64,000 nt of DNA from an uncultured Winogradskyella sp. (GTDB lineage: Bacteria > Bacteroidota > Bacteroidia > Flavobacteriales > Flavobacteriaceae): NCBI GenBank assembly GCA_913055905.1, contig CAJXLB010000003.1, forward strand, positions 233,632 to 297,631, given 5' to 3'. A model generated the notes under the pieces. The model was not told the DNA's origin, made no database searches, and worked only from the letters and a program-made list of their open reading frames with translations. The position numbers and the translations under genes were made by a program. Positions 8,302 to 17,531 of this stretch are shown here, in pieces. Numbering within the stretch: position 1 is the stretch's first letter; each line of letters starts with the position of its first letter.

Positions 8302-9300
8302 ATGGCACATTTAGCTTCAAAAGAAACCGATATTCTAGAATATGATGTCGTAATCATAGGTGCAGGACCAATTGGTATTGCTTGTGCTTTGGAGTGTAAA
8401 AAACACGATTGGAATTATGTGGTATTGGAAAAGGGAACACTTACCAACTCCCTATATCATTATCCCTTAAACATGACATTTTTTTCGACCTCAGAGAAGT
8501 TGGAAATAGATGACATTCCTTTTATAAGCAACAATCCCAAACCAACCAGAAACGAAGCTTTAGAATATTACAGGCGCGTTGTCACTTCCAATGAACTTAG
8601 CATTAAGTTGTATGAAGAAGTGAAATCCTTGAAAACCGTAGACCAACACTTTATCATACATAGCACTAAACAAAATTACAAAGCTCATAAAGTTATTATT
8701 GCTACAGGATTTTATGATATACCCAACTATTTGAACATTCCTGGCGAAGACTTACCCAAAGTGTTTCATTACTACAAAGAAGCACACCCTTTTGTTTTGC
8801 AAGATGTTGTAGTTGTAGGTGCCAGTAATTCTGCAGTTGATGCAGCTCTCGATATTTACAGGAAAGGTGGACGTGTGACCATGGTGGTAAGGGATGCTCA
8901 CGTAGGCGAACGTGTGAAATATTGGGTTAGGCCAGATATCATTAATCGGATTGAAGAAGGAAGTATAAAGGCTTTTTTTAATTCTGAACTCACAGAAATA
9001 ACTGAAACTAGTGTAAACATTACAACACCTGAGGGTGATGTAACGCTGAAAAATGACTTCGTGATTGCCTTAACGGGATATAAACCTAATTTCAGGTTTT
9101 TGGAAGATGTGGGTATCGAATTTAGTCATGACGAGAAGCATATTCCTCATTACAATCCAGATACCATGGAGTCCAATGTTAAGGGTCTTTACCTTGCTGG
9201 TGTTATCTGTGGCGGCATGGAAACCCATAAATGGTTTATCGAAAATTCTAGGATACATGCAAAGCAAATTGCCAGGCATATTTCAAGACAGGAGAACTAG
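8302..9300 (+). CDS. ypdA: YpdA-type bacillithiol disulfide reductase
   Basis: A 332-residue flavoprotein of the thioredoxin-reductase-like family. The N-terminal FAD motif is VVIIGAGPIGIACALE (about residues 16-31), and the second dinucleotide motif VVVVGASNSAVDAALD (about 172-187) should bind NADPH. There is no CxxC redox pair, as expected for YpdA. The late LYLAGVICGG segment contacts FAD. The family reduces oxidised bacillithiol in the cytoplasm, and bacillithiol occurs in Bacteroidota. The substrate is inferred from family only. Confidence 0.85.
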   Translation: MAHLASKETDILEYDVVIIGAGPIGIACALECKKHDWNYVVLEKGTLTNSLYHYPLNMTFFSTSEKLEIDDIPFISNNPKPTRNEALEYYRRVVTSNELSIKLYEEVKSLKTVDQHFIIHSTKQNYKAHKVIIATGFYDIPNYLNIPGEDLPKVFHYYKEAHPFVLQDVVVVGASNSAVDAALDIYRKGGRVTMVVRDAHVGERVKYWVRPDIINRIEEGSIKAFFNSELTEITETSVNITTPEGDVTLKNDFVIALTGYKPNFRFLEDVGIEFSHDEKHIPHYNPDTMESNVKGLYLAGVICGGMETHKWFIENSRIHAKQIARHISRQEN

Positions 9301-9349
9301 AAAAACTCTTCACTTGTTTTGCAAATACCTTCGCACATTAATCTACAAT

Positions 9350-9793
9350 CTACTTTATAGGTTTTATGGCGCTGTTTTTTACCACATGCGATAGTACAAT
9401 CTGGGTTTTGGTTTCACCATAGGTAATCAACCTATCTATAAAAGACTCAAGATGTTTTTGGTTCTTGAGCACAACTTCCATTACGATATTTTCATTTCCA
9501 GTAATCCGATAACAATTTACAACCTCATCAAAGGACTTGACTTTTTCCAAAAATGGCTTGAGCATTCCCATAAATGCCCTTAAAGTAATGATAGCCTTTA
9601 GTTGATAACCCGCTTCCAAAGGAGAAACCAACGTTGCATAACCTTGAATGATTTCTGTGTCTTCCATTTTTTTTATGCGTTCTGCCACGGCTGGAGAACT
9701 CACACCAACGCGCCTACCGATTTCGGCATTGCTCATCCTGGCGTTGGCTTGTAAACAGTTGAGAATTTGCCAATTTAAAGCGTCAATTTTCAT
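9350..9793 (-). CDS. Lrp/AsnC family transcriptional regulator
   Basis: A 147-residue regulator. The N-terminal winged helix-turn-helix (about residues 5-50) contains the family stretch MSNAEIGRRVGVSSPAVAER. The C-terminal RAM/AsnC ligand-binding domain includes CYRITGNENIVMEV. Members sense amino acids or related molecules and form octamers. Targets are unknown; the convergent ypdA and divergent four-helix-bundle-like gene are neighbours only. The AT-rich upstream gap could hold an autoregulatory site. Confidence 0.92.
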   Translation of the reverse strand: MKIDALNWQILNCLQANARMSNAEIGRRVGVSSPAVAERIKKMEDTEIIQGYATLVSPLEAGYQLKAIITLRAFMGMLKPFLEKVKSFDEVVNCYRITGNENIVMEVVLKNQKHLESFIDRLITYGETKTQIVLSHVVKNSAIKPIK

Positions 9794-9911
9794 CTTAAAT
9801 TAAATTGTTTTAATTAACATATAAATTAAAGTAAAAATACACATTTACCTTAATTATTAAATTAATTACTGCTTTTTCATGCGTAATTTCGTATTCCTTG
9901 CTATTAAAAGA

Positions 9912-10307
9912 ATGAATTATAACCTACCATCCCATTTGTCGGAATTGCCTATCTATAAAAAGGCCTTGGACATTATTATGCTCAGCCGAAGCATCTCTAC
10001 CTACATCAATCATGACTTGTCTTACCTTAAGCCTGATGGGTCGGAAGATAATGATATATACTTCTCGGGAGATATCGTACAGCAATCGGTAAATCTTGCG
10101 CCTGAAATTATAAGTGCAGAGCGCGAATCTACTCCTGAAAAGAGAAGAAAGCACGTAGAGCGCTTAGACCGACTTGTAAATTTACTTCACAGAACTTGCA
10201 AGCGCCTAGAAAAAGCGAACAGTAATGGGCGGGATTACCTCCCACTTTTAAAAGGCGAACTAAAAACCTTTAGGAAACTGCAGCGCACTTGGATGATGAC
10301 GCTTTAA
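9912..10307 (+). CDS. four-helix-bundle-like protein, divergent
   Basis: A 131-residue soluble, highly charged, helical protein. The opening LPIYKKALDIIMLSRSIS and the SGDIVQQSVNLAPEIISAE segment align by eye with the IVP/four-helix-bundle family pattern (RIYQKAL... and ...QIRRAAVSIPSNIAEG), of which the gene near 17.3 kb is a classic member. The link is remote. ATG at 9912 is chosen; an in-frame ATG at 9879 is possible. No function can be given. It stands alone between the Lrp gene and the retropepsin-like gene. Confidence 0.6.
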   Translation: MNYNLPSHLSELPIYKKALDIIMLSRSISTYINHDLSYLKPDGSEDNDIYFSGDIVQQSVNLAPEIISAERESTPEKRRKHVERLDRLVNLLHRTCKRLEKANSNGRDYLPLLKGELKTFRKLQRTWMMTL

Positions 10308-10455
10308 GTTTGATTCAATATATCTTGTTCTATATAGAAATCTAGGACTTATAAGGATTGGTAATTAGCACTTGTTAACACTTTTTAAATCTTGTTAACC
10401 TCAATTAAGATTAAAAAATACAATCTTGCCAACCAAAACATAAGTCTTGTGCATT

Positions 10456-11298
10456 ATGAAAAGGTTAATCACTCTTTTGGCACTTTTAGCCTTTAAAAGT
10501 CATTTTGGTCAGAAGCCAAATCACTATACCTTAAATTTTGAGATTTCGCCTTATAATCTGATGTTTACAGAGGTTATAATTCAAGACAAAACTTATAAGG
10601 CACTAATAGACTTTGGTGATTTTGCCCAGGTCCAGCTGTCCAGCGCTCTCATCAAAGAATTGAAGTTGCCAACACAGCCATCGGACATAATGATGGCAGA
10701 TGTTAATGGGAATGCCTATTATTTACAAACAGGTAAGCTCAATGAAATAACTGTTGGTGACACGACTCATAAAGACATCACCTTTTATTCCGCAGACAAC
10801 GAAATTGACACGGTGAGCCAGCAAGTAGGAACAGAATTTCAAGTGGTACTGGGTTTTGGGTTTTTTAAATCGGAAAACTTTATATTAGATTTCACAGCAA
10901 ACAAAATCGAAGTTGGCATTACGCCTAAAAAGCTTCTTGCCCATAGTGTACCCGTAACTACAGCATATGGTTATCTAATTGGGCAGTTTGAGAGTGCAAA
11001 TGCTTCAAACTTAGCTCTGCTTTTTGATACGGGAACTCCCATCTCCCAAATTGATACCTCTGCTGTTGACCCAGCATTTAAAGACGCAACGGTAAGCTTT
11101 CAAGGACATCAATTTCCGAGCAAACAGGTACCTATCTCTACTGGTAAAACCGATATAGTCTTAAACATGGAAGTGACAGACCTCTCCCAACTCAAACCCC
11201 TAGCTGTATCAGGAATTTATGGGTTAAACGATATGAAAGGGAAATGCTTTTTTTATAACGCTCTAGCTAATACCTTAAATATCGTACAAGTGGATTAA
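10456..11298 (+). CDS. exported double retropepsin-like aspartic protease-fold protein
   Basis: A 280-residue protein with a signal peptide (MKRLITLLALLAFKSHFGQ). Two similar halves each carry an aspartyl-protease-like flap region: the first has YKALIDFGDFAQVQLSS (D-F-G in place of D-T-G), the second LALLFDTGTPISQI with an intact DTG. Single-chain proteins with two such lobes occur among bacterial clan AA peptidases. With one motif altered, activity is uncertain. It should act in the periplasm. A TTG slightly upstream is a weaker start. Confidence 0.65.
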   Translation: MKRLITLLALLAFKSHFGQKPNHYTLNFEISPYNLMFTEVIIQDKTYKALIDFGDFAQVQLSSALIKELKLPTQPSDIMMADVNGNAYYLQTGKLNEITVGDTTHKDITFYSADNEIDTVSQQVGTEFQVVLGFGFFKSENFILDFTANKIEVGITPKKLLAHSVPVTTAYGYLIGQFESANASNLALLFDTGTPISQIDTSAVDPAFKDATVSFQGHQFPSKQVPISTGKTDIVLNMEVTDLSQLKPLAVSGIYGLNDMKGKCFFYNALANTLNIVQVD

Positions 11299-11405
11299 AA
11301 GCAATTGTTGGCATAACCTAAGATGACACTTAGCCTATCTCAGAAATGGTTCATGAACCAAAAGAATTTCTTAGCCCAAATACAACAGGTCCAGTACTTC
11401 TCAAT

Positions 11406-14400
11406 TTACATATTGCGACGGTACTGCCCACCAACTTCAAACAAGGCCTTTGTAATCTGACCAAGTGAGCATACTTTACACACTTCCATTAAAGCTTCAA
11501 AAATGTTCTGATTGTTAATGGCCTTGTGCTGAAGGTCTTTTAAAAGTTCATCTGTGTCATTGGCCTTATGAAGATTTTCCAACGTTTTAATCTGAAACTC
11601 CTTTTCCTCCGTCGTTGCTCGAATAACCTCGGCAGGCTGGACAGTTGGAGACCCTTTGCTGCTTAAAAAGGTATTTACACCAATAATTGGGAATTCTCCG
11701 TTATGCTTCAACGTTTCGTAATATAAACTCTCCTCCTGAATTTTAGATCGTTGGTACATGGTTTCCATTGCACCAAGGACACCGCCACGCTCGGTAATTC
11801 TATCAAACTCCAGTAAAACAGCTTCCTCAACTAAATCGGTTAATTCTTCAATAATAAAAGACCCTTGGATTGGATTTTCATTTTTAGCCAAGCCTAGCTC
11901 TTTATTAATGATCAGTTGTATAGCCATGGCACGTCTTACAGATTCCTCAGTAGGTGTGGTAATGGCTTCATCATAAGCATTGGTATGCAATGAATTGCAA
12001 TTATCATAGATAGCATAAAGCGCCTGAAGCGTTGTTCTTATATCATTAAAGTCTATTTCCTGCGCATGCAAACTGCGACCAGACGTTTGAATATGATATT
12101 TAAGCATCTGTGCCCTCGGATTAGCACCATATTTGTGCTTTAAAGCCTTTGCCCAGATACGACGCGCCACTCTACCAATCACCGCATACTCTGGGTCTAT
12201 ACCATTGGAGAAAAAGAAGGACAGGTTAGGACCAAATTTATTAATGTCCATTCCTCGACTTAAATAATATTCTACATAAGTAAAGCCATTGGATAACGTC
12301 AGTGCGAGTTGCGTAATAGGGTTGGCTCCCGCTTCGGCAATGTGATAACCTGATATAGATACCGAATAGAAATTGCGAACGTTATGCTCTATAAAATACT
12401 CTTGCACATCACCCATTAAGCGCAGGGCAAATTCAGTTGAAAAAATACAGGTGTTTTGGGCTTGGTCCTCTTTTAAAATATCTGCCTGAACGGTTCCCCT
12501 AACCTGTGCAATGGTCTTTGCCTTAATCTCCTGATAGACCGCTTTTGGCAATACCTTGTCTCCAGTAACACCCAATAGCATTAATCCAAGTCCATCGTTA
12601 CCTTCCGGTAGTTCACCTCGATAGATAGGACGCTCAACACCTTTGTCCTTATAGATTTTTGCTATCTTGGCCTCGACCTCTTTTTCCAGACCATTTTCCT
12701 TAATGTACAACTCACATTGCTGGTCTATGGCAGCATTCATAAAAAAGCCAAGCAGCATTGGAGCAGGACCATTTATAGTCATACTTACGGAAGTCATTGG
12801 GTCTGCCAAATTAAAACCTGAGTATAATTTCTTGGCATCATCCAAGCAGCAGATGGATACACCTGCGTTTCCTATTTTACCATAAATATCTGGCCTGTAA
12901 TCCGGGTCATTCCCGTAAAGCGTTACACTATCAAACGCTGTAGATAAACGCTTTGCTGGCATACCAAGGCTTACATAATGAAACCTTCGATTGGTACGTT
13001 CTGGCCCTCCTTCTCCAGCAAACATACGGGTTGGATCTTCACCTGTTCGTTTAAACGGATAAAGCCCTGAGGTATACGGAAATTCTCCTGGTACATTCTC
13101 TTGTAAACTCCACCTTAGGATATCGCCCCAAGCCTTGTATTTTGGCAGTGCCACTTTTGGTATTTGGGTATGGCTTAAGGATTCCGTGTGTGTCTCTATC
13201 TTAATTTCCTTGTCCCTAACTTTAAAGGAATAAATCGGTGCCTTATAACGATTAACTTTCTCGTCCCAGCCCAAAATAACTTCCCAATTGTAAGGGTCAA
13301 GGTCCATTTTAACGCGGTCGAATTCTGCAATTAGCAGTTTTATAAAATCTTTTTTGTCATTTTGAACTTGTTTCAGAATCTCATCTTGATCTAAGCCCTG
13401 TTTTCCTAATAACGATTGTTCGACGTCCTCAGAGGAAACTTCTCCCACGGAACATATGGTCTTAAAAATCCCATATAACTTTTGGGCCACGTCAACTTGC
13501 TCCTCAGCCTTTTTGTCGTAAGTTCTGTTATTCTCGGAAATTTCCGATAAGTAACGCGTACGATTAGGCGGAATCACATAAATCTTTTCGCTCATTTCTT
13601 TCGAAATTTCGAAAGTGGATTTAAGATCGGTATCCGTTTTTTCAACCAGCTTATCCATTATGGCCTTGTAAAGCGTGTTCATTCCTGGATCATTGAACTG
13701 CGATGCAATCGTTCCGAATACCGGAAGTTCATCTTGAGGGATATCCCAAAGATTGTTGTTGCGCATATACTGTTTCTTAACATCGCGCAAGGCATCTAAG
13801 GCACCTCGCTTATCAAATTTGTTTATAGCTACTAAATCGGCAAAGTCGAGCATATCGATTTTTTCCAATTGCGTTGCTGCTCCAAACTCAGGTGTCATCA
13901 CATAAAGCGCCACATCACTGTGCTCCATGATTTCCGTATCGGACTGACCGATACCTGAAGTCTCCAATATGATTAAATCGAACTCAGCCGCTTTGAGTAC
14001 CTCGATGGCTTCGCTAACATATTTAGATAACGCCAAATTAGATTGTCTTGTAGCTAAACTGCGCATGTACACACGCGGATTATTAATCGCATTCATTCGA
14101 ATACGATCGCCTAACAACGCGCCACCTGTTTTACGTTTTGAGGGATCAACCGATATGAGCCCTATGGTTCTTTCTGGAAAGTCGATTAAAAACCGACGAA
14201 CGAGCTCGTCTACTAATGAGGATTTACCAGCACCACCAGTCCCAGTAATACCGAGAACAGGAGTTTTTGATGTCTCATTTTTCTTGCTAATTTCTTTTAG
14301 TGCATCCTTAGCTACCTCTGGAAAATTCTCTGCTGACGAAATAACCCTTGCGATATCTTTTGGATTTTTTTTATTAAGCGCTTTAGCTTCACCATTGAGA

Positions 14401-14849
14401 ACATCTCCAATGGCAAAATCGGATTTTTGAACCAAATCGTTAATCATTCCCTGAAGACCCATCTCACGACCATCGTCCGGAGAATAGATTCTCGTGATGC
14501 CATAATCCATGAGCTCCTTAATCTCTTCTGGAAGGATGACACCGCCTCCTCCACCAAAAATCTTGATGTGTCCTGCACCCTTTTCCTTCAACAAATCATA
14601 CATATACTTGAAATACTCATTATGCCCACCTTGGTAGGAGGTCATAGCTATGGCGTTAGCATCTTCTTGAATAGCTGTATTTACAACTTCTTCAACACTT
14701 CTGTCATGTCCTAAGTGTATAACTTCTACACCTGTAGATTGAATGATACGACGCATAATGTTGATAGCGGCATCATGGCCATCAAATAATGAGGCGGCAG
14801 TAACAATACGTACTTTATGTTTGGGTTTATAAGGTGCAACTTGTTCCAT
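11406..14849 (-). CDS. icmF: fused isobutyryl-CoA mutase IcmF-type B12 enzyme
   Basis: A 1147-residue fusion. It has an N-terminal B12-binding domain (about 12-145, with [11 protein letters not shown] supplying the lower-ligand His), a MeaB-like G-protein chaperone (P-loop [12 protein letters not shown], about 200-211) and a C-terminal mutase TIM barrel (about 560-1147). This order is the IcmF order, not that of the two-subunit methylmalonyl-CoA mutase. F610 in [11 protein letters not shown] and Q798 in EDQAQNT replace the Tyr and Arg that methylmalonyl-CoA mutase uses to hold the substrate carboxylate. This favours isobutyryl/butyryl-CoA or another branched acyl-CoA. It is monocistronic. Confidence 0.9.
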   Translation of the reverse strand: MEQVAPYKPKHKVRIVTAASLFDGHDAAINIMRRIIQSTGVEVIHLGHDRSVEEVVNTAIQEDANAIAMTSYQGGHNEYFKYMYDLLKEKGAGHIKIFGGGGGVILPEEIKELMDYGITRIYSPDDGREMGLQGMINDLVQKSDFAIGDVLNGEAKALNKKNPKDIARVISSAENFPEVAKDALKEISKKNETSKTPVLGITGTGGAGKSSLVDELVRRFLIDFPERTIGLISVDPSKRKTGGALLGDRIRMNAINNPRVYMRSLATRQSNLALSKYVSEAIEVLKAAEFDLIILETSGIGQSDTEIMEHSDVALYVMTPEFGAATQLEKIDMLDFADLVAINKFDKRGALDALRDVKKQYMRNNNLWDIPQDELPVFGTIASQFNDPGMNTLYKAIMDKLVEKTDTDLKSTFEISKEMSEKIYVIPPNRTRYLSEISENNRTYDKKAEEQVDVAQKLYGIFKTICSVGEVSSEDVEQSLLGKQGLDQDEILKQVQNDKKDFIKLLIAEFDRVKMDLDPYNWEVILGWDEKVNRYKAPIYSFKVRDKEIKIETHTESLSHTQIPKVALPKYKAWGDILRWSLQENVPGEFPYTSGLYPFKRTGEDPTRMFAGEGGPERTNRRFHYVSLGMPAKRLSTAFDSVTLYGNDPDYRPDIYGKIGNAGVSICCLDDAKKLYSGFNLADPMTSVSMTINGPAPMLLGFFMNAAIDQQCELYIKENGLEKEVEAKIAKIYKDKGVERPIYRGELPEGNDGLGLMLLGVTGDKVLPKAVYQEIKAKTIAQVRGTVQADILKEDQAQNTCIFSTEFALRLMGDVQEYFIEHNVRNFYSVSISGYHIAEAGANPITQLALTLSNGFTYVEYYLSRGMDINKFGPNLSFFFSNGIDPEYAVIGRVARRIWAKALKHKYGANPRAQMLKYHIQTSGRSLHAQEIDFNDIRTTLQALYAIYDNCNSLHTNAYDEAITTPTEESVRRAMAIQLIINKELGLAKNENPIQGSFIIEELTDLVEEAVLLEFDRITERGGVLGAMETMYQRSKIQEESLYYETLKHNGEFPIIGVNTFLSSKGSPTVQPAEVIRATTEEKEFQIKTLENLHKANDTDELLKDLQHKAINNQNIFEALMEVCKVCSLGQITKALFEVGGQYRRNM

Positions 14850-15080
14850 TCGTAAATAACTTGCGATTTAGTGGTGCAAATTTATAGATTATTGAAAATT
14901 ATATGCTATATATTAAGAATTATATAAGGATCAGAACTTAAAATAGTGCAAAAATTGGGCAAGCCGTGCCTAGGTTCTGTTGCACTTAAATAATTATGAC
15001 CATCTTGTTTATGAACAATTTAAATTTTATTAGGTCTTGTATCCGAAAAATCATTACCTTGATAACAAGTTATCCGAAAA

Positions 15081-15275
15081 GTGAACTACACAGAGAAATT
15101 ATTGACAAAAAAGCGTAAGCTTAAATCACAATACGCCAGCCTTGTAGAATACGCCTACAATCTGCGTGAAAGTGATGATGCCTTGAGTGATTTTGCTGCA
15201 TTTAGGGCCATGCTCTTGCTCAACAAAATCAACAAATTAAAATTTGTGGTTGAGGATAATACCACCCTACCTTAG
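15081..15275 (+). CDS. small charged helical protein, GTG start
   Basis: A possible 64-residue protein rich in Lys, Leu and Asp that looks fully helical, with no signal peptide. The only plausible start is GTG (15081), as an in-frame stop lies 16 nt upstream and there is no ATG. It is not antisense to any gene and its amino-acid make-up is protein-like. I recognise no family. It may be real, but the support is limited to length, composition and position. Confidence 0.45.
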   Translation: MNYTEKLLTKKRKLKSQYASLVEYAYNLRESDDALSDFAAFRAMLLLNKINKLKFVVEDNTTLP

Positions 15276-15344
15276 CTTATAGCTTTTAAACAAGACTTAA
15301 TTAATTGCTAATGTTAGCATAACATTCATACTGAATAAAATAAG

Positions 15345-15440
15345 CATCTTTGTACTGCAAAAGAATAGTTAGATAAGTCTTTAAAGAGATTACAGAAGTT
15401 AGTTAGATTGGTAAAGTCGGTACGAAGTATCGACTTTTCT
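15345..15440 (+). ncRNA. candidate small RNA with its own promoter and terminator
   Basis: CATCTTTG (15345-15352) differs by one base from the TAnnTTTG -7 box. About 60 nt later lies a strong hairpin (next feature) ending in T-rich sequence. No frame of useful length lies between. A transcript of roughly 75-85 nt starting near 15358 is therefore predicted. It could instead be only the tail of the small gene before it. Confidence 0.4.
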
Positions 15441-15441
15441 A
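15412..15441 (+). terminator. intrinsic terminator hairpin
   Basis: Stem AAAGTCGGTAC / GTATCGACTTT with loop GAA (one G-T pair), followed by TCTATTTTT. Oriented for plus-strand transcription. Confidence 0.7.
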
Positions 15442-15444
15442 TTT

Positions 15445-16230
15445 TTAAACATGTAACGACTTAAAGTATTCAAAGGCATATTGCATTCGGCTGCCGTACC
15501 ACGAGAATGGTTCGCCGTCAACAATTTTAACCGCTTTGGATGGAAATTGCTGTTTTATAAATTCAACATCTTCTGTTTTGAACGGAAAAGGTTCGGTGGA
15601 GAGAAAAATGTAGTCTGCATTTTTAAGCAGGTCATCCTCAAGCTGAATTTCGGGATAGCGGTCGTATGCAGCAAAAACATTTTCAAATCCAGCTTCATAA
15701 AGCATGCTATTGATAAATGTTTTTGATCCTACTACCATATAAGGATTTTTCCATATGAAGTAAGCCACTTTTTTGGTTGTCCCTTCCTTTCTAAGCCAGT
15801 TCTTAAACTTATCATCTTCATTTAAGATATTATCCAATAAAATCTTAGCCTCATATTCAACGGAAAAAATATCAGCATATAACGCTATTAATTCCAAGGC
15901 ATCCATCATGGTATAAATATCACTGACGTGTACGGGAGCAATTTTTTCCAATTGATGAATCATGTCCTTGGTGTTTTCTTCCTTATTACAGAGAATAATA
16001 TCTGGTTTTAAGTCTTGGATACGTTTCATTTTAACGGACTTTGTACCGCCAACAACTGTTTTTCTATGCCTGAGATCTGAGGGATGCACACAGAATTTTG
16101 TAATACCAACTAAACTATCTTCCAGCCCTAGGTCTACAATTAATTCTGTGATTGACGGCACTAAGGAGACTATGCGCTTTGGAACGCCTTTAAGTTCAAC
16201 CTTACGTTGCATTTGGTCTTTAACAATCAT
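15445..16230 (-). CDS. BtuF-like helical-backbone metal receptor without signal peptide
   Basis: A 261-residue protein of the class III periplasmic-binding fold (BtuF/FhuD/TroA-like). It starts directly with the family segment PKRIVSLVPSITELIVDLG and includes KPDIILCNKEEN and a C-terminal DGEPFSWYGSRM. Typical members capture cobalamin or metal chelates for an ABC importer. This one lacks any signal peptide or lipobox, and no in-frame upstream start would add one, so it should stay in the cytoplasm. No importer genes are near. It is probably the last gene of the prfA-pyrF cluster. Ligand unknown. Confidence 0.8.
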   Translation of the reverse strand: MIVKDQMQRKVELKGVPKRIVSLVPSITELIVDLGLEDSLVGITKFCVHPSDLRHRKTVVGGTKSVKMKRIQDLKPDIILCNKEENTKDMIHQLEKIAPVHVSDIYTMMDALELIALYADIFSVEYEAKILLDNILNEDDKFKNWLRKEGTTKKVAYFIWKNPYMVVGSKTFINSMLYEAGFENVFAAYDRYPEIQLEDDLLKNADYIFLSTEPFPFKTEDVEFIKQQFPSKAVKIVDGEPFSWYGSRMQYAFEYFKSLHV

Positions 16231-16285
16231 TAGACTGGAATTTAAAATACATTTTTAAGACTTCGCTAAAGCAGGTACGCTAGCT

Positions 16286-17101
16286 CTAGTTTGACAAAAT
16301 GGCCTGCATTTGCTGTTGAAGGGCTTCCGCCTTTTGGGCGGCTGCTTGAGCAAAATCCTCCCTTTGTGACGCATAAATAATTCCTCTGGATGAATTTATA
16401 AGTAAGCCTACATCTTTAGTGATGCCATATTTACAGACGTCCTGCAAATTGCCACCTTGTGCTCCAACTCCAGGAACAAGCAAAAAGCTATCTGGAATAA
16501 TTTGCCGAATTTCCTTGAGATACTCGGCCTTGGTTGCGCCAATAACGTACATTAAATTTTGAGAATTTTTCCAGGTCTTTGACGTGGCAAGCACATGCTT
16601 ATACAGTTCCGTTTTGTCAATCTGTTTGGTTTGAAAGTCGAAGGCACCTTCATTTGAAGTCAATGCCAAGAGAATGGTATGTTTATTTTCAAACTCCAAA
16701 AAAGGTTCTACGGAATCCTTGCCCATGTAAGGTGCCACCGTAACACTATCGAAGCCTAAATCCTCAAAAAAGGCCTTGGCATACATAGCGCTTGTATTTC
16801 CTATATCGCCGCGCTTGGCGTCTGCAATGGTATACTGCTCTGGATAATGCTCATTGAGATAGTCAATGGTCTTTTTTAAAGCTTCCCAACCCTCAATACC
16901 ATAAGCCTCATAAAAGGCTGTATTGGGCTTGTAGGCCACACAAAGATGCTGGGTAGCATCAATGATAGCTTTATTAAAAGCGAAAATAGGGTCGTCTTCC
17001 TTCAACAGGTGTTTTGGGATTTTATTCAAATCCACATCTAGGCCTATACAGAGGAAGGACTGTTTTTTTTGTATTTGATTTATTAATTGGTCTTGGGTCA
17101 T
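16286..17101 (-). CDS. pyrF: orotidine 5'-phosphate decarboxylase
   Basis: A 271-residue type 2 OMP decarboxylase that makes UMP in the last step of de novo pyrimidine synthesis. The catalytic Asp-Lys segment is [13 protein letters not shown] (about residues 92-104). The opening FLCIGLDVD and the later [11 protein letters not shown] phosphate-binding loop are also typical. It starts at ATG 17101, next to a run of degenerate heptamer repeats. Confidence 0.95.
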   Translation of the reverse strand: MTQDQLINQIQKKQSFLCIGLDVDLNKIPKHLLKEDDPIFAFNKAIIDATQHLCVAYKPNTAFYEAYGIEGWEALKKTIDYLNEHYPEQYTIADAKRGDIGNTSAMYAKAFFEDLGFDSVTVAPYMGKDSVEPFLEFENKHTILLALTSNEGAFDFQTKQIDKTELYKHVLATSKTWKNSQNLMYVIGATKAEYLKEIRQIIPDSFLLVPGVGAQGGNLQDVCKYGITKDVGLLINSSRGIIYASQREDFAQAAAQKAEALQQQMQAILSN

Positions 17102-17130
17102 TGGTTTTGGATCTTAGTAGTTGGTCTTAG
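17101..17130 (+). repeat. degenerate heptamer repeat, left flank of the four-helix-bundle gene
   Basis: About four G/T-rich heptads (TTGGTTT, TGGATCT, TAGTAGT, TGGTCTT) run on the plus strand and overlap the last codons and stop of the four-helix-bundle gene. They are the inverted counterpart of the longer array at 17479-17531. Confidence 0.5.
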
Positions 17131-17467
17131 AATATTTTATCAGTGCATTGATTCGCTTTTGTAATTTGTGAATATCTGCCAGTAAATCGGTATCCAATTC
17201 AAAAAAGGATAAATCCGAACTAATGATTAAATGAGTTTCCAATTCAAATGCTGAGCCCAAACTTATTTGAAGAAATCTTACAAAGTCTTTTTGCGAGTCT
17301 CTAGAACAACCTTCGGCAATATTTGCTGGAATCGAAATAGCACATCTTGACATTTGAGGCTTTAAACCAAATTTTTCAGACTCTGGAAGTTGCTCAATTA
17401 GGGCATATACTGCCTTGACTAATTCTATTGCATCCTGCCATATCTCTAATTCCCTAAAATTTCGCAT
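17114..17467 (-). CDS. four helix bundle protein (23S rRNA intervening-sequence protein family)
   Basis: A 117-residue helical protein with the full family signature: FRELEIWQDAIELVKAVY at the start, LKPQMSRCAISIPANIAEG in the middle, then SLGSAFELETHLIIS. The family was first found in intervening sequences of 23S rRNA genes and is scattered widely in Bacteroidota. Its role is unknown; related folds serve as the accessory Avd protein of diversity-generating retroelements, but no reverse transcriptase is present here. ATG at 17467 is used; a TTG lies one codon earlier. Repeats bound it on both sides. Confidence 0.88.
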   Translation of the reverse strand: MRNFRELEIWQDAIELVKAVYALIEQLPESEKFGLKPQMSRCAISIPANIAEGCSRDSQKDFVRFLQISLGSAFELETHLIISSDLSFFELDTDLLADIHKLQKRINALIKYSKTNY

Positions 17468-17478
17468 CAATCTTTCAG

Positions 17479-17531
17479 CTAAAACCTAACATCCAATACC
17501 TAAAACCCAACACCCAACACCCAACACCTAA
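17479..17531 (-). repeat. TTRGGTN-type heptamer tandem repeat
   Basis: On the minus strand seven heptads run in register (TTAGGTG, TTGGGTG twice, TTGGGTT, TTAGGTA, TTGGATG, TTAGGTT) and end in TTAG. The array begins within the prfA stop codon and ends just before the four-helix-bundle gene. Confidence 0.75.

Noticed and set aside
13969-14430. 153-codon plus-strand frame
   Set aside because: Antisense to the G-domain of icmF, whose P-loop and family matches are certain; it has low-complexity Ser/Leu content.
17479-17531. telomere-like or CRISPR-like repeat
   Set aside because: A 7-bp unit without spacers, in a circular-type bacterial genome context, fits neither.
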